Source: HK1 sp965220535 (GTDB taxonomy: Bacteria; Pseudomonadota; Gammaproteobacteria; HK1). Taken from it: a DNA stretch of 64,000 bases. Made by a program: the position numbers and the translations under genes. Positions within the stretch are counted from its first letter, which is position 1. The number at the start of each line of letters is the position of its first letter. The notes beneath the pieces were generated by a model. That model saw only the letters and a program-made list of their open reading frames with translations, was not told the origin of the DNA and searched no databases. Shown in pieces: positions 41,390 through 50,526 of this stretch. The DNA lies in the NCBI GenBank assembly GCA_965220535.1, contig OZ244833.1, forward strand, positions 3,658,001 to 3,722,000, in the 5' to 3' direction.

Positions 41390-43429
41390 ATGGTCGATAA
41401 AAAGATGGTCGATAAAAATACCGATCTCCCTTCGAAGGAAATCCGATCCTTCGAAAACACGCTGCGAGCGATGGACGGCCCGGCGCTTCGCAGGGTTTTG
41501 CTCGCGGCGGTTTTTTGTCTTTCCGGCAGTGCGCCGGCGTTGGCCGTCGACGAGCCTTCCGGCTCGCTGCCGACGGTGGCGCAAGCCGAGCCGGCCCAGG
41601 GTGCCGAAAGCGCATCGATCGCCGATACGAACGACGAGCCCTCGCCTTCGTCGCATCTCACCGATCAAGAAGTCGCGGATATCATCTACAGCGCTTTGGT
41701 CGCCAGTGTGGCCGGGGGTGATTATCCCTTGTTTGCATGGCGGATTTACACCGACGTCGCCGATCTGTCGAAAGATGCCGCTGCCGCCAAATTCGCTTTG
41801 GATTACGCCCGCCAAGCGAAAAATACGGAAAAAGCCCTGTTGTCCGCCTATCAATGGGTCGCACTCGCCCCCGGTGAAAGCGAGCCGATCGAATCCCTCG
41901 TCCATACCCTGATGTTGTCGGGCCTCGTCGACGAAGCGGTGGTGTATTTCGACAAGATATTGCGTCGTATGGAAAGCGAAGGCAGATCGCGCGGGGATGC
42001 CCTCAAAGAATCCCTCTCGATTCTGATCGAAGCCGAAAACCCCGATGTCGCGGCGCAGGTGCTGATGCGCCATATCGAAAAGTACGACGGTCGCCGGGAT
42101 CATTGGGCCCTTCTCGCCTTGGGGACCATGCTCCAGCATTTCCAGCGCCCGCAGGCCGCGATCGGCGCTCTCGAAGAGGCCCGCTCCATCTATCTCGCCT
42201 CGCTCGATGCCGCCCCTTCCGCCCCTTCCGGGAGAGACGATTCGAAGGATGCATCGGAAAGCGCATCGGAAAGCGCATCCGAAGTCGAAGCGCAAGGCGA
42301 AACGGAGGGTGCGGCGGAAGGCGAAACGGAAGGCGAAACGCAAAGTGCAGCGCAGAAGGGCGATCAGATCACCGTTCCCCTCGCGCGCTTGCTCCATGCC
42401 AATGGCCGCAGCGACGAGGCTCTTTCGATCCTCGAGGAATTCATCGAGCGCTCCCCGGATAACCACGGGGTTCGCATCATTTACGGTCATACCCTCTTCG
42501 AAAGCGGGCGGCGCGTCGAATCCCGTGCCGTTTTCGATGATATCGTGGCCAAAAATCCGAAGAATATCAATGCCCGTTACGCTCTGGCGATTTTGTTGTT
42601 GCAGAGCAATCAGATCGACGAAGCCGCCGAACAGTTCAAGTTCATCAGCGAAGAGGGTCAAACGAGCGAGGTCTATGCGGCCTTGTTCTATCTTGCCCGC
42701 ATCGCCGAAATTCGGGGGGAGTTCATCGAGGCCATCAGCCTTTATCGTCGAGTGCGGCAGGGCGATAACAGATTCAATGCGCAGATGCGGGTCGTCGATC
42801 TGTTGGCGGAGCATCGGGATGTGGGGTTGGCGCGAAACCATCTACGTACGATCCGACCCCGGACATGGCAGGATATGTTGAATATCGTTCAGCTGGAATC
42901 GAAAATTTTGGTCAATGCCGAACTCTACGAGGATGCCCTCGAGGTCTATGACAAAGCCATCGATCGTTTCAATGGCAGTACGAGACTGCTTTACCAGCGC
43001 GGCGTTCTCGCGATAGAACATCTGGATCGGCTCGATATTTTGGAGCGCGATATGCGGGCCATCCTCAAGATCGATCCGAATAACGTAGATGCCCTCAACA
43101 CCCTTGGCTACAGCTTGGCAAACGGTACCGACCGCTACGAAGAGGCTCATGAATTGATAGCGCGGGCTTTGAAGCTCGATCCCGACAATCAATATATCCT
43201 CGACTCGATGGGTTGGACGCTTTACCGCATGGGCCAACCCGAAAATGCTTTGGAATATCTTCGCCGGGCGATGACCAAGAAGCCCGAGGCGGAAATCGCA
43301 GCCCATCTCGGCGAGGTGTTATGGGCGTTGGATCGCAAGGACGAGGCGCGCAGGGTATGGGAGGCGGCATTGCGGATGAATCCCGACGACAAGAGTCTGC
43401 TCGATGCTCTTAGCCGCTTCGATCTTTGA
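41390..43429 (+). CDS. Exported TPR-repeat protein upstream of lolB
   Basis: 679 residues from ATG 41390. The first 15 bp are duplicated (MVDKK/MVDKN), so ATG 41405 is also possible. ATG 41471 would give a normal signal peptide (RRVLLAAVFCLSGSAPALA, cleavage after ALA), whereas the upstream starts give an unusually long n-region. The mature part consists of tetratricopeptide repeats, clearest at about 370-440 (GHTLFESGRRVESRAVFDD) and 570-670 (NTLGYSLANG and DSMGWTLYRMGQPENALEYLRRA). A Ser/Glu/Ala low-complexity stretch (about 285-320) interrupts the array. A TPR gene ahead of lolB is frequent in gammaproteobacteria; a role in envelope assembly is inferred. Confidence 0.88.
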   Translation: MVDKKMVDKNTDLPSKEIRSFENTLRAMDGPALRRVLLAAVFCLSGSAPALAVDEPSGSLPTVAQAEPAQGAESASIADTNDEPSPSSHLTDQEVADIIYSALVASVAGGDYPLFAWRIYTDVADLSKDAAAAKFALDYARQAKNTEKALLSAYQWVALAPGESEPIESLVHTLMLSGLVDEAVVYFDKILRRMESEGRSRGDALKESLSILIEAENPDVAAQVLMRHIEKYDGRRDHWALLALGTMLQHFQRPQAAIGALEEARSIYLASLDAAPSAPSGRDDSKDASESASESASEVEAQGETEGAAEGETEGETQSAAQKGDQITVPLARLLHANGRSDEALSILEEFIERSPDNHGVRIIYGHTLFESGRRVESRAVFDDIVAKNPKNINARYALAILLLQSNQIDEAAEQFKFISEEGQTSEVYAALFYLARIAEIRGEFIEAISLYRRVRQGDNRFNAQMRVVDLLAEHRDVGLARNHLRTIRPRTWQDMLNIVQLESKILVNAELYEDALEVYDKAIDRFNGSTRLLYQRGVLAIEHLDRLDILERDMRAILKIDPNNVDALNTLGYSLANGTDRYEEAHELIARALKLDPDNQYILDSMGWTLYRMGQPENALEYLRRAMTKKPEAEIAAHLGEVLWALDRKDEARRVWEAALRMNPDDKSLLDALSRFDL

Positions 43430-43533
43430 GATGCGTCTCGCTCGCTCTACGAAGTGCGTATCATGGTCATCGCCGCCGTCGCGATACCCGAGCCGGATTC
43501 GGTGAATCCGCCGAAGCCCGAGCGATCTCCTTG

Positions 43534-44163
43534 ATGTTCTTGCAGTCGAATCCTTTCTCGGGCCTCGCGTTTTTTCGATCGAGCGTTCGGTTCGCGGGCG
43601 TTGCGCTTCTGTCGTCGCTCGTCGCCGGATGCACTTCCCCCCCGCCGGCCCCCTTGGCCCTTTCGCCGGCGGCATCTTTTCCCATCGACACGTGGACTTT
43701 GCGGGCCGGTCTCGTCGTGCGCACCGCCCGAACGGCGTCGCGAGCGACCGTGCTGTGGCGGCAAAATCCTGCGACCTATACCCTGCGCTTCACCGGTCTT
43801 TTGGGCACCGGCCTGTTCGAGGTTCGCGGTTCGGAATCGGGCGAAGTGGAAGCGAGATTCGCCGACGGGCGACGCCGGCAAGCGTTGTCGCCGGATCGCC
43901 TGTTGGAAAGCGAGATCGGGTGGTCGGCCCCCTTTTCCGATCTTAGATATTGGATTGTCGGGTCGGTATCGCCGCAAGCCGCACCGGCGGCGGAAGTTCT
44001 TTTCGATGCCGAGGGTCGAGTGGTCAGCATCAAGCAATCGGGTTGGACGGTGCGTTATGAAAACTACCGCCTCTCGGGCGATTTCTCTTTGCCGGAGCGC
44101 ATTCATTTTTCGAAAGGGGAAGTGAGCGCGGAGGTCAAGGTCCACGCTTGGGCGTTGAGTTGA
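43534..44163 (+). CDS. lolB: Outer-membrane lipoprotein LolB (lipoprotein insertion)
   Basis: 209 residues from ATG 43534 (TTG 43531 adjoins). The signal peptide ends in a lipobox LVAGC with Cys33, so the protein is lipidated by Lgt and placed in the outer membrane, where LolB accepts lipoproteins from LolA. WTLRAGLVVRTARTASRATVLWRQ near 50-73 and YTLRFTGLLGTGLFEVRG follow the LolB fold order, though sequence conservation is modest. The position between the TPR gene and ispE is the standard LolB location. Confidence 0.88.
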   Translation: MFLQSNPFSGLAFFRSSVRFAGVALLSSLVAGCTSPPPAPLALSPAASFPIDTWTLRAGLVVRTARTASRATVLWRQNPATYTLRFTGLLGTGLFEVRGSESGEVEARFADGRRRQALSPDRLLESEIGWSAPFSDLRYWIVGSVSPQAAPAAEVLFDAEGRVVSIKQSGWTVRYENYRLSGDFSLPERIHFSKGEVSAEVKVHAWALS

Positions 44164-44247
44164 GGCTTCGAGCGAAGCCCGATGCTTTGATTTTCCGATC
44201 GCCCTTCGAAACCTGCGCGAGCGACGAGGGCGGCCAAGGCGATTTCG

Positions 44248-45321
44248 ATGATCGAATTTCCCGCCCCGGCGAAAATCAATCTCTTTTTGCATATTACGGG
44301 TCGGCGCCGCGACGGTCGGCACGATCTTCAAACCCTCTTTCAATTCGTCGATTTGGAAGATCGAGTCCTGATCCGCGAGCGCCGGGACGGCCTGATAAGG
44401 CGCAAAGCCCCGACCCCCGGGGTCCCCGATGAAAGGCGCGATCTCGCGATCCGCGCCGCTCGCTGCCTTCAACAGGCATCCGGGGCCTCCAAAGGCGCGG
44501 ATATCGAACTTCGCAAGCGGATACCGCAAGGCGGCGGTCTCGGAGGCGGGAGCAGCGATGCCGCGACGGTATTGGTCGCCCTCGATCGTCTTTGGGGGAT
44601 CGATATGGGCGTCGATCGCCTGGCGGAACTGGCCTCGAGCCTAGGGGCGGACGTGCCGGTTTTCGTGCGCGGATTCGCGGCGTGGGCCGAAGGCACGGGC
44701 GAGCGTCTTTTCCCCCTCGACTCCTCGGTCGATGATTCGTCTTGCGCTGCCGACGGGCAAGGTGCGCTCTCGAAGCGACCGTCGTCAGGCGATCCTCTCA
44801 AAGGCGCAGCGGACTCGGACTTCGTTCTCGAAGAGCCGTGGTATTTGCTGATCTTTCCCTCGGTTTTCGTTTCCACCGCCGGGGTTTTCAACGCCCCTTC
44901 GTTGCCGCGCAATACCCCGGCATTGCAGAGAGGGGATTTTTTGCGAGGATTGCAAAGGGAGCGTTCGAAGGCCCTCGACCGGGCTTCGGCCTCCTTCGCC
45001 GAGCCGCACCGCTCGGCGGGCGAAGACGAGGGAGCATCGCCCGAAGATCCCTGGCGAATACCGATTTGCCGGGTGATCAAGGAAACGCGCAACGATTGCG
45101 AAAAAACGGTGCGCCGGATATATCCCGAGGTCGCCGATGTCCTCGATTGGCTCGGTCGCGCCACGGGGGTATCTCGGATGAGCGGTACGGGATCGACGGT
45201 TTTCGCGCCCTTCGCCGACCGAGATCGAGCCCGCTTTTTGGCTCGGCGATTGCCGTGGCCGTGGCGGGGGGAGGTGGTCAAGGGCGTGAATCGCTCCTCG
45301 TTGGCGCAAACGATGCGCTGA
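44248..45321 (+). CDS. ispE: 4-diphosphocytidyl-2-C-methyl-D-erythritol kinase, with insertions
   Basis: 357 residues, against about 280-290 for the family. IspE phosphorylates CDP-methylerythritol in the MEP isoprenoid pathway. The N-terminal PAPAKINLFLHITGRR (Lys9 and Asn11), the GHMP ATP motif PQGGGLGGGSSDAA at 93-106, and the third motif RMSGTGSTVFAPF near 310-322 are intact. The extra length lies in two low-complexity insertions at about 160-195 (SSVDDSSCAADGQGALS and on) and 240-275 (ASASFAEPHRSAGEDEGASPED). prs, rplY and pth, which commonly follow ispE, are absent here. Confidence 0.94.
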   Translation: MIEFPAPAKINLFLHITGRRRDGRHDLQTLFQFVDLEDRVLIRERRDGLIRRKAPTPGVPDERRDLAIRAARCLQQASGASKGADIELRKRIPQGGGLGGGSSDAATVLVALDRLWGIDMGVDRLAELASSLGADVPVFVRGFAAWAEGTGERLFPLDSSVDDSSCAADGQGALSKRPSSGDPLKGAADSDFVLEEPWYLLIFPSVFVSTAGVFNAPSLPRNTPALQRGDFLRGLQRERSKALDRASASFAEPHRSAGEDEGASPEDPWRIPICRVIKETRNDCEKTVRRIYPEVADVLDWLGRATGVSRMSGTGSTVFAPFADRDRARFLARRLPWPWRGEVVKGVNRSSLAQTMR

Positions 45322-45837
45322 GGAGGATGGCTTTGCGAAGGTCTCGAAGGATGCGAAGCCTTCGAGCCGATGAAGAACGATGCCGGGGCAAGCATGACGG
45401 GATGCGAAAGCGCCGAAAACCCGTCGCTTTCGCATCGAGACTCGATTGTCGGTCGGATCCTTCGGTTGCCGATAAAAAGCGGGCGATCGAAAGCTCGGCT
45501 CGGACCTTGAAGACGCAGAGTTCGACAGGATTCGACGATCGAAGCGGGCAAAGCAAGGGCGGGTCTTTCGCGACCGGCGTCGCCCGGCGTTTCGATGGCT
45601 TGTCGACAAGCGAGGAAGGCTTTTCGAGCGATGCCAAGGCGGCCCATCGACCGACGATGTCGATAAGAGGGAGGTCGGGCATCCGCTTGCATCCTTTTCG
45701 GCTCGGACGCGATCGGCTCGGGGACGATCGATCCTGACGACCGTCGCGTAGGACGTCGCGTAGGACGTCGCCTAGGACAAGGTGCCGATCCCATCGCTGC
45801 GAGCGACGACCCTTGCAAGATCGAGCGATACCCGAAG
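45322..45837. other. Gene-free stretch with a 12-bp tandem repeat
   Basis: Frames here are Ser/Arg-rich without ribosome-binding sites. Three 12-bp units GTCGCGTAGGAC lie at 45743-45754, 45755-45766 and 45767-45778, the third with one change, about 60 bp before birA. Confidence 0.6.
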
Positions 45838-46914
45838 ATGGACGATCAATCCGACAAAATCGCCTTGATACGCCTGCTGGCCGCAGGCACCGTGCGTTAT
45901 ACCGACGAACTCGCCCGCATCCTCGGGCAAAGTCCCGCTCGGATCGAAAGCGAAATCCGAGCCCTTCGATCCGCAGGCTTCGCGCTCGACACCCTCGCGA
46001 GCGGCGGTATTCGCCACCCCTTTCCCTTCGAGCTCTTGCAGCGCCGGAGGATCATGGATGCCCTCGGCGCGAACGCTCAAAGCTATATCGAGGCCTTGGA
46101 AGTGCACCTCGGCATCGATTCCACCAATCGCCATGCGATGGACCGTGCCCGCCGCGGCGAGCCCTTGCCCCATATTTGTTTGGCGGAGATGCAAAGCGCC
46201 GGAAGAGGCCGCAACGGGCGGGCTTTTCTCTCCCCTCCGGGCGGCAACCTCTATCTATCCCTCGCCGCGACCACGAGCCTTGCGGCTCCCGCCCTGCCGG
46301 CATTGAGTCCGGCGATCGCCGTCGCCGTGGCCCAGGCGATCGACGCTTCGGGAGGAGCGGGGGCGGGCGTGAGGATCAAATGGCCCAACGATATCCATGC
46401 TCGCGGCGGAAAAATCGCCGGGATCTTGATCGAGAGCAGCCGGGGTCCGCAAGGGGGGTTCGTGATCATCGGAGTCGGCATCAACCTTCGTTTGTCCCCG
46501 GCGGTGGCCGAAGGGATCGATCAGCCGGTAGGCGATCTATCCGATTGCCTCGACCGGATGCCGCCTCGCAATATCTTCGCCGCGAGGGTGATCGATGCGC
46601 TTGTCGAAGCGTTGCAGCGTTTCGAGCGAGCGGGATTCGAATCCTTCCGCAGCGCCTTTCGCAAATTCGATCTCTTGGCCGGTCAGGGGATCGAGGTCGA
46701 GGGGCCCACAGGGCCTTTGCGCGGGCGCGCTTGCGGGCTCGGCGAAAACGGCGCTTTGATGGTGCGCGTCGACGAGCGAGAAGAGCCGGTGGAGATCGTT
46801 TGCGGGGAGATAAGGAGGGTCGACGACAGCGCCTTCGGGGGATGCACGAGAAGCGGCGCAAGCGCTTCGGCAGGAATACGGGTTCGCCTCGCATCGGAGC
46901 GAGATCATGCCTGA
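45838..46914 (+). CDS. birA: Biotin-[acetyl-CoA-carboxylase] ligase and biotin-operon repressor
   Basis: 358 residues. An N-terminal winged-helix domain (about 5-65, KIALIRLLAAGTVRYTDELARILG) makes this the bifunctional BirA that also represses biotin genes. The ligase domain has the biotinyl-AMP loop GRGRNGRAF at 122-130, LYLSLAA near 137, the catalytic Lys in RIKWPNDIHARGGKIAGILIE near 178-198, and a C-terminal SH3-like domain. The last 30 residues after ICGEIRRVDD are extra and low-complexity. It converts biotin and ATP to biotinyl-AMP and attaches it to the carboxyl carrier protein. Confidence 0.94.
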   Translation: MDDQSDKIALIRLLAAGTVRYTDELARILGQSPARIESEIRALRSAGFALDTLASGGIRHPFPFELLQRRRIMDALGANAQSYIEALEVHLGIDSTNRHAMDRARRGEPLPHICLAEMQSAGRGRNGRAFLSPPGGNLYLSLAATTSLAAPALPALSPAIAVAVAQAIDASGGAGAGVRIKWPNDIHARGGKIAGILIESSRGPQGGFVIIGVGINLRLSPAVAEGIDQPVGDLSDCLDRMPPRNIFAARVIDALVEALQRFERAGFESFRSAFRKFDLLAGQGIEVEGPTGPLRGRACGLGENGALMVRVDEREEPVEIVCGEIRRVDDSAFGGCTRSGASASAGIRVRLASERDHA

Positions 46915-47080
46915 TTTTCGGTTTTTCCCGGCCCCGAAGTCGGGTGCGATCCGGCGACCTCCGGGCGGCCCCGATCGCCAGGACTCGCTCCTTCGATTCG
47001 TAGCCGGCTAAGGAAAGGCGGGCGGAGCGAATACAATGCCCTCGATTCGAAATTCGATATCGACCGCTTCGTGCTTTTGT

Positions 47081-47125
47081 GGAACCCGAGTCCGTGAAAC
47101 CCAAGTTCTTGAAACCCAAGGAGGA
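47081..47125 (+). repeat. 15-bp tandem repeat that supplies the ffh ribosome-binding site
   Basis: Three units, GGAACCCGAGTCCGT at 47081-47095, GAAACCCAAGTTCTT at 47096-47110 and GAAACCCAAGGAGGA at 47111-47125. The third contains AAGGAGG (47118-47124), the ffh Shine-Dalgarno. Confidence 0.85.
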
Positions 47126-47130
47126 TTCGC

Positions 47131-48498
47131 GTGTTTGAAAATCTGACGAGCCGCCTTGCCCAGACCCTCGATCGCGTGCGCGGTCGGGGACGGTTGAGCG
47201 AGAGCAATATCGCCGAGGCCCTGCGCGAGGTGCGAATGGCCCTGCTCGAAGCGGATGTCGCGCTATCCGTGGTGCGCGAATTCATCGAGCGGGTGCGCCG
47301 CCGAGCGGTCGGTCAGGAAGTGCTTTCGAGCCTCACCCCCGGCCAGACCCTGGTGCGGGTGGTGCGCGACGAGTTGACGCAACTGATGGGAGGCTCGGGA
47401 AGCGATCTTTCGCTCAACGTACAACCCCCGGCGGTGATCCTCGTGGCCGGATTGCAAGGGGCGGGCAAGACCACGACCGTGGCCAAGATCGCTCGCCGGT
47501 TGAAAGAGCGCGAGGGCAAGAAGACGCTGACGGTCAGCTGCGATATCTATCGCCCGGCGGCGATCGATCAGCTGCAGGCCTTGGCGGAGCAAGCGGGCGT
47601 CGATTTCATGCGCAGCGAGCCGAGCGCGGAGCCGGTCGCCATCGCCCTTTCCGCTCTTGCCGAGGCGCGGCGCCGCTTCGCCGATGTTTTGCTGATCGAT
47701 ACCGCCGGGCGTTTGCATATCGACAGCGATATGATGGACGAACTAAAGCGGATCCACGCGGCGCTTTCCCCGGTCGAAACCCTCTTCGTGGTCGATAGCA
47801 TGACCGGCCAGGATGCCGCGACGACCTCCAAGGCTTTCGACGAAGCCCTGCCCCTGACCGGGGTCGTGCTGACCAAGGTCGACGGCGACGCCCGCGGCGG
47901 CGCCGCGCTTTCCGTGCGTCGAGTGACCGGCAAGCCGATCAAATTCATCGGCAGCGGCGAGAAGACCGACGCCATCGAACTCTTCCACCCCGATCGCATC
48001 GCTTCGCGCATCCTCGGCATGGGCGATGTGCTCAGCCTGATCGAGGAGGCGGAGCAAAAAGTCGATCGGGAAAAAGCCGAGAAACTCGCCGACAAACTCG
48101 TCCGCGGCAAAGGCTTCGATCTCGATGATTTCGCCGCCCAGCTGGGGCAGATGCGCAATATGGGCGGGGTTTCGAGCGTCCTCGAGAAGATGCCGGGGAT
48201 GCCCGCGGGCTTGGAGGATCGACTCGACAATCGACAGTTCCTGCGCATGGAGGCGATCATCTTTTCGATGACGGCAAAAGAACGTCGCTATCCCGCGGTG
48301 ATCCGGGGTTCGCGCAAACGCCGTATCGCCGCCGGATCCGGCACCCGGATCCAAGACGTCAATCAGCTGCTCAAGCAATTCGCGCGGATGCAAAAGATGA
48401 TGAAAAAGGCGAGTCGCAAGGGCGGGATGGGACGCATGCTCCAACGCCTGCCGGGAATCGAGAATTTACGCGGGGGGTTGCCGCCCGGACTCGGCTGA
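47131..48498 (+). CDS. ffh: Signal recognition particle protein Ffh (SRP54)
   Basis: 455 residues from GTG 47131, six bases after AAGGAGG. Ffh with 4.5S RNA targets nascent inner-membrane proteins to FtsY. The N domain has ALREVRMALLEADVALSVVREF near 30-51; the G domain has GLQGAGKTTT at 107-116, DTAGR near 190 and TKVDGDARGGAAL near 249-261. The Met-rich M domain (about 330-430) has MRNMGGVSSVLEKMPGM and MTAKERRYPAVIRGSRKRRIAAGSG. rpsP-rimM-trmD-rplS, its usual followers, are absent. No 4.5S RNA gene is seen nearby. Confidence 0.97.
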   Translation: MFENLTSRLAQTLDRVRGRGRLSESNIAEALREVRMALLEADVALSVVREFIERVRRRAVGQEVLSSLTPGQTLVRVVRDELTQLMGGSGSDLSLNVQPPAVILVAGLQGAGKTTTVAKIARRLKEREGKKTLTVSCDIYRPAAIDQLQALAEQAGVDFMRSEPSAEPVAIALSALAEARRRFADVLLIDTAGRLHIDSDMMDELKRIHAALSPVETLFVVDSMTGQDAATTSKAFDEALPLTGVVLTKVDGDARGGAALSVRRVTGKPIKFIGSGEKTDAIELFHPDRIASRILGMGDVLSLIEEAEQKVDREKAEKLADKLVRGKGFDLDDFAAQLGQMRNMGGVSSVLEKMPGMPAGLEDRLDNRQFLRMEAIIFSMTAKERRYPAVIRGSRKRRIAAGSGTRIQDVNQLLKQFARMQKMMKKASRKGGMGRMLQRLPGIENLRGGLPPGLG

Positions 48499-48517
48499 AC
48501 CGCAAAGCCGGTTTTTT
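48498..48517 (+). terminator. Candidate weak terminator after ffh
   Basis: AACCG and CGGTT form a 5-bp stem around CAAAGC, followed by four further T residues. It begins at the last base of the ffh stop codon. The stem is short, so the call is tentative. Confidence 0.4.
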
Positions 48518-48956
48518 CGAAGCCCCTCCGTCGAAGGCGCACCCGAAAAGGGATGAAGAACTATCGGAAAGACAAGAACTATCCGGAAAGACTAAGAAGC
48601 ATCGGAAAGCGACGAAGCGAAAAGGGCGATGGGCGCGGCCGCGCATGTTTTTCTCGTCGGATCATCGACCGAGGCTAAAATAGACGGACGCCGGGCGATT
48701 GACCGGGCGCTTGGCCGGACGCTCAATCCCACCTCGCTTCGAGACGCTCGGCTTTTTGCCCTGCTCGATACATAAGGCCGACCCTTCTATTCGAGTCCGG
48801 CTCCTCGTGCCTTGGGCATTCGATGAGCCGAATCATGCCCGAATGAAGGCGCGGTCGAAAAGCGATGCGCTCGAAGGGCAAAGCGGGGCTTCGAGGGCGA
48901 AGCGCCGAACGAAGCGAAGAACGATATCCATCGAGCGATCCATCGATCGAGTTAGA
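48499..48956. other. Intergenic stretch ffh to tRNA-Gln
   Basis: No protein-coding gene is evident. Around 48550-48610 there are three degenerate 18-19-bp units built on GAACTATCGGAAAGA. A promoter for the tRNA must lie in the last 100 bp, but no clear -10/-35 pair is visible. Confidence 0.5.
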
Positions 48957-49030
48957 TGGGGTGTAGCCAAGCGGTAAGGCACGGGACTTTGACTCCCGCA
49001 TCCCAGGTTCGATTCCTGGCACCCCAGCCA
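48957..49030 (+). tRNA. tRNA-Gln (anticodon TTG)
   Basis: 74 bases including an encoded CCA. The acceptor stem TGGGGTG pairs with CACCCCA; the D arm is AGCCAAGCGGTAAGGC; the anticodon loop is ACTTTGACT with TTG; the T arm is CCAGGTTCGATTCCTGG. tRNA-Gln near ispE is frequent in gammaproteobacteria; here birA and ffh intervene. Confidence 0.97.
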
Positions 49031-49092
49031 ATATCGCGAACCCCGCGCCGCGCCGCGGGGAGATTTTTTTCCGAAGGAATAAGGAGAAGGAC

Positions 49093-50526
49093 ATGTACGA
49101 AGATCTGGCTTTGTATATCGATGGGGAGTTTCGACAAGGAAGCGAAGGGCAAGGGGAGCAGGTATTGAACCCGGCGACGGAGGATGAGTTGGGTTTTCTC
49201 CCGCATGCATCGAAGTCGGATCTCGACGAGGCCTTGAGAAGCGGCGAGAAGGCATTCGAGGAATGGAAGCGGACTTCGGCCTACGAAAGAGCGGGGATAT
49301 TGTGGAAAGCGGGGGAGTTGATGCGCTCTAGATCCGACGATATCGCTCGGACGATGACCTTGGAGCAGGGCAAGCCCTTGGCCGAGGCGGTGGTGGAAGT
49401 GAGGGTATCGGCGGATATTTTCCAGTGGTATGCCGAGGAGGGAAGACGGGCTTACGGTCGCATCATCCCGAGTCGATTGCCGGGGACTCGGCAGATGGTA
49501 TTGCGGGAGCCGGTGGGAATGGTCGCGGCCTTCACGCCGTGGAATTTTCCTGCGGTGACCCCGGCGCGCAAGGTTGCCGGGGCGTTGGGAGCGGGGTGTT
49601 CGTGCATCCTCAAACCCTCGGAGGAGACGCCGGGAACGGCATTGGCGATAGCGCGAGCGTTGGTGGATGCAGGCTTGCCGAAGGGGGTTTTGAATGTGGT
49701 CTTCGGGAAGCCGGCGGAGGTCTCGCGGCATCTGTTGGCATCGCCGGCGGTGCGCAAGGTGACCTTCACCGGCTCGATTCCGGTCGGCAAGGAATTGACG
49801 CGCATGGCGGCCGACGGGATGAAGCGAACGACGATGGAATTGGGCGGTCATGCGCCGGTATTGGTCTTCGACGATGTGGATGTGGCGAAGGTGGTTCCGG
49901 TGATTGCCGGGGGCAAGTATCGCAATGCGGGACAGGTATGCATATCGCCGACGCGATTTTTCGTGCAAGAGAAGGTCTACGACGAGTTCGTATCGAAGTT
50001 CAGCGAGCATGCCTCGGGGTTGAATATGGGCAACGGACTCGATGAAGGGGTATCGATGGGCCCCTTGGCCAATCGGCGGCGACTCGAGGCGGTGGACGAG
50101 TTGGTCGGCGATGCGCGGGAAAAGGGAGCGCGGCTGACGACGGGGGGCGAGCGAGCGGGGAATCAGGGATATTTTTACAAGCCGACGGTCTTGGCGGATG
50201 TGCCGGACGAAGCGCGGATCATGCGAGAGGAGCCCTTCGGTCCGGTCGCCCCGGTGCAATCGTGGAGCGATATCGACGAGGTGATGGAAAAGGCGAACGG
50301 CTTGGAGTTCGGCTTGGCGGCTTATGCCTTCACCACGAGAAGCGAGCGCGCGGCGCGGGTATCGGATGGCCTGCAAAGCGGATTGGTGGGGGTGAATCAC
50401 TGTGCCCTCTCCTTCGCCGAAACGCCCTTCGGAGGAGTCAAGGAGAGCGGATACGGTCACGAAGGGGGTATCGAGGGTTTGGATGCCTATTTGACGAGCA
50501 AGTTCGTGACCCAGATGGATAGCTAA
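49093..50526 (+). CDS. NAD(P)-dependent aldehyde dehydrogenase, succinate-semialdehyde dehydrogenase-like
   Basis: 477 residues, preceded by AAGGAGAAGGAC. The catalytic Cys is near 282 in NAGQVCISPTRFFV, the general-base Glu is near 248 in TTMELGGHAPV, and FTPWNFPAVTPARKVAGALGAGC near 143-165 is the cofactor-binding region. The sequence resembles the GabD/succinate-semialdehyde branch, but closely related enzymes oxidise glutarate or glycolaldehyde semialdehydes, so the substrate is provisional. It is a single-gene unit closed by a strong terminator. Confidence 0.93.
   Translation: MYEDLALYIDGEFRQGSEGQGEQVLNPATEDELGFLPHASKSDLDEALRSGEKAFEEWKRTSAYERAGILWKAGELMRSRSDDIARTMTLEQGKPLAEAVVEVRVSADIFQWYAEEGRRAYGRIIPSRLPGTRQMVLREPVGMVAAFTPWNFPAVTPARKVAGALGAGCSCILKPSEETPGTALAIARALVDAGLPKGVLNVVFGKPAEVSRHLLASPAVRKVTFTGSIPVGKELTRMAADGMKRTTMELGGHAPVLVFDDVDVAKVVPVIAGGKYRNAGQVCISPTRFFVQEKVYDEFVSKFSEHASGLNMGNGLDEGVSMGPLANRRRLEAVDELVGDAREKGARLTTGGERAGNQGYFYKPTVLADVPDEARIMREEPFGPVAPVQSWSDIDEVMEKANGLEFGLAAYAFTTRSERAARVSDGLQSGLVGVNHCALSFAETPFGGVKESGYGHEGGIEGLDAYLTSKFVTQMDS

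Noticed and set aside
48499..48956. A 4.5S (SRP) RNA gene next to ffh
   Set aside because: The conserved asymmetric-loop sequence of 4.5S RNA is not found in this stretch.
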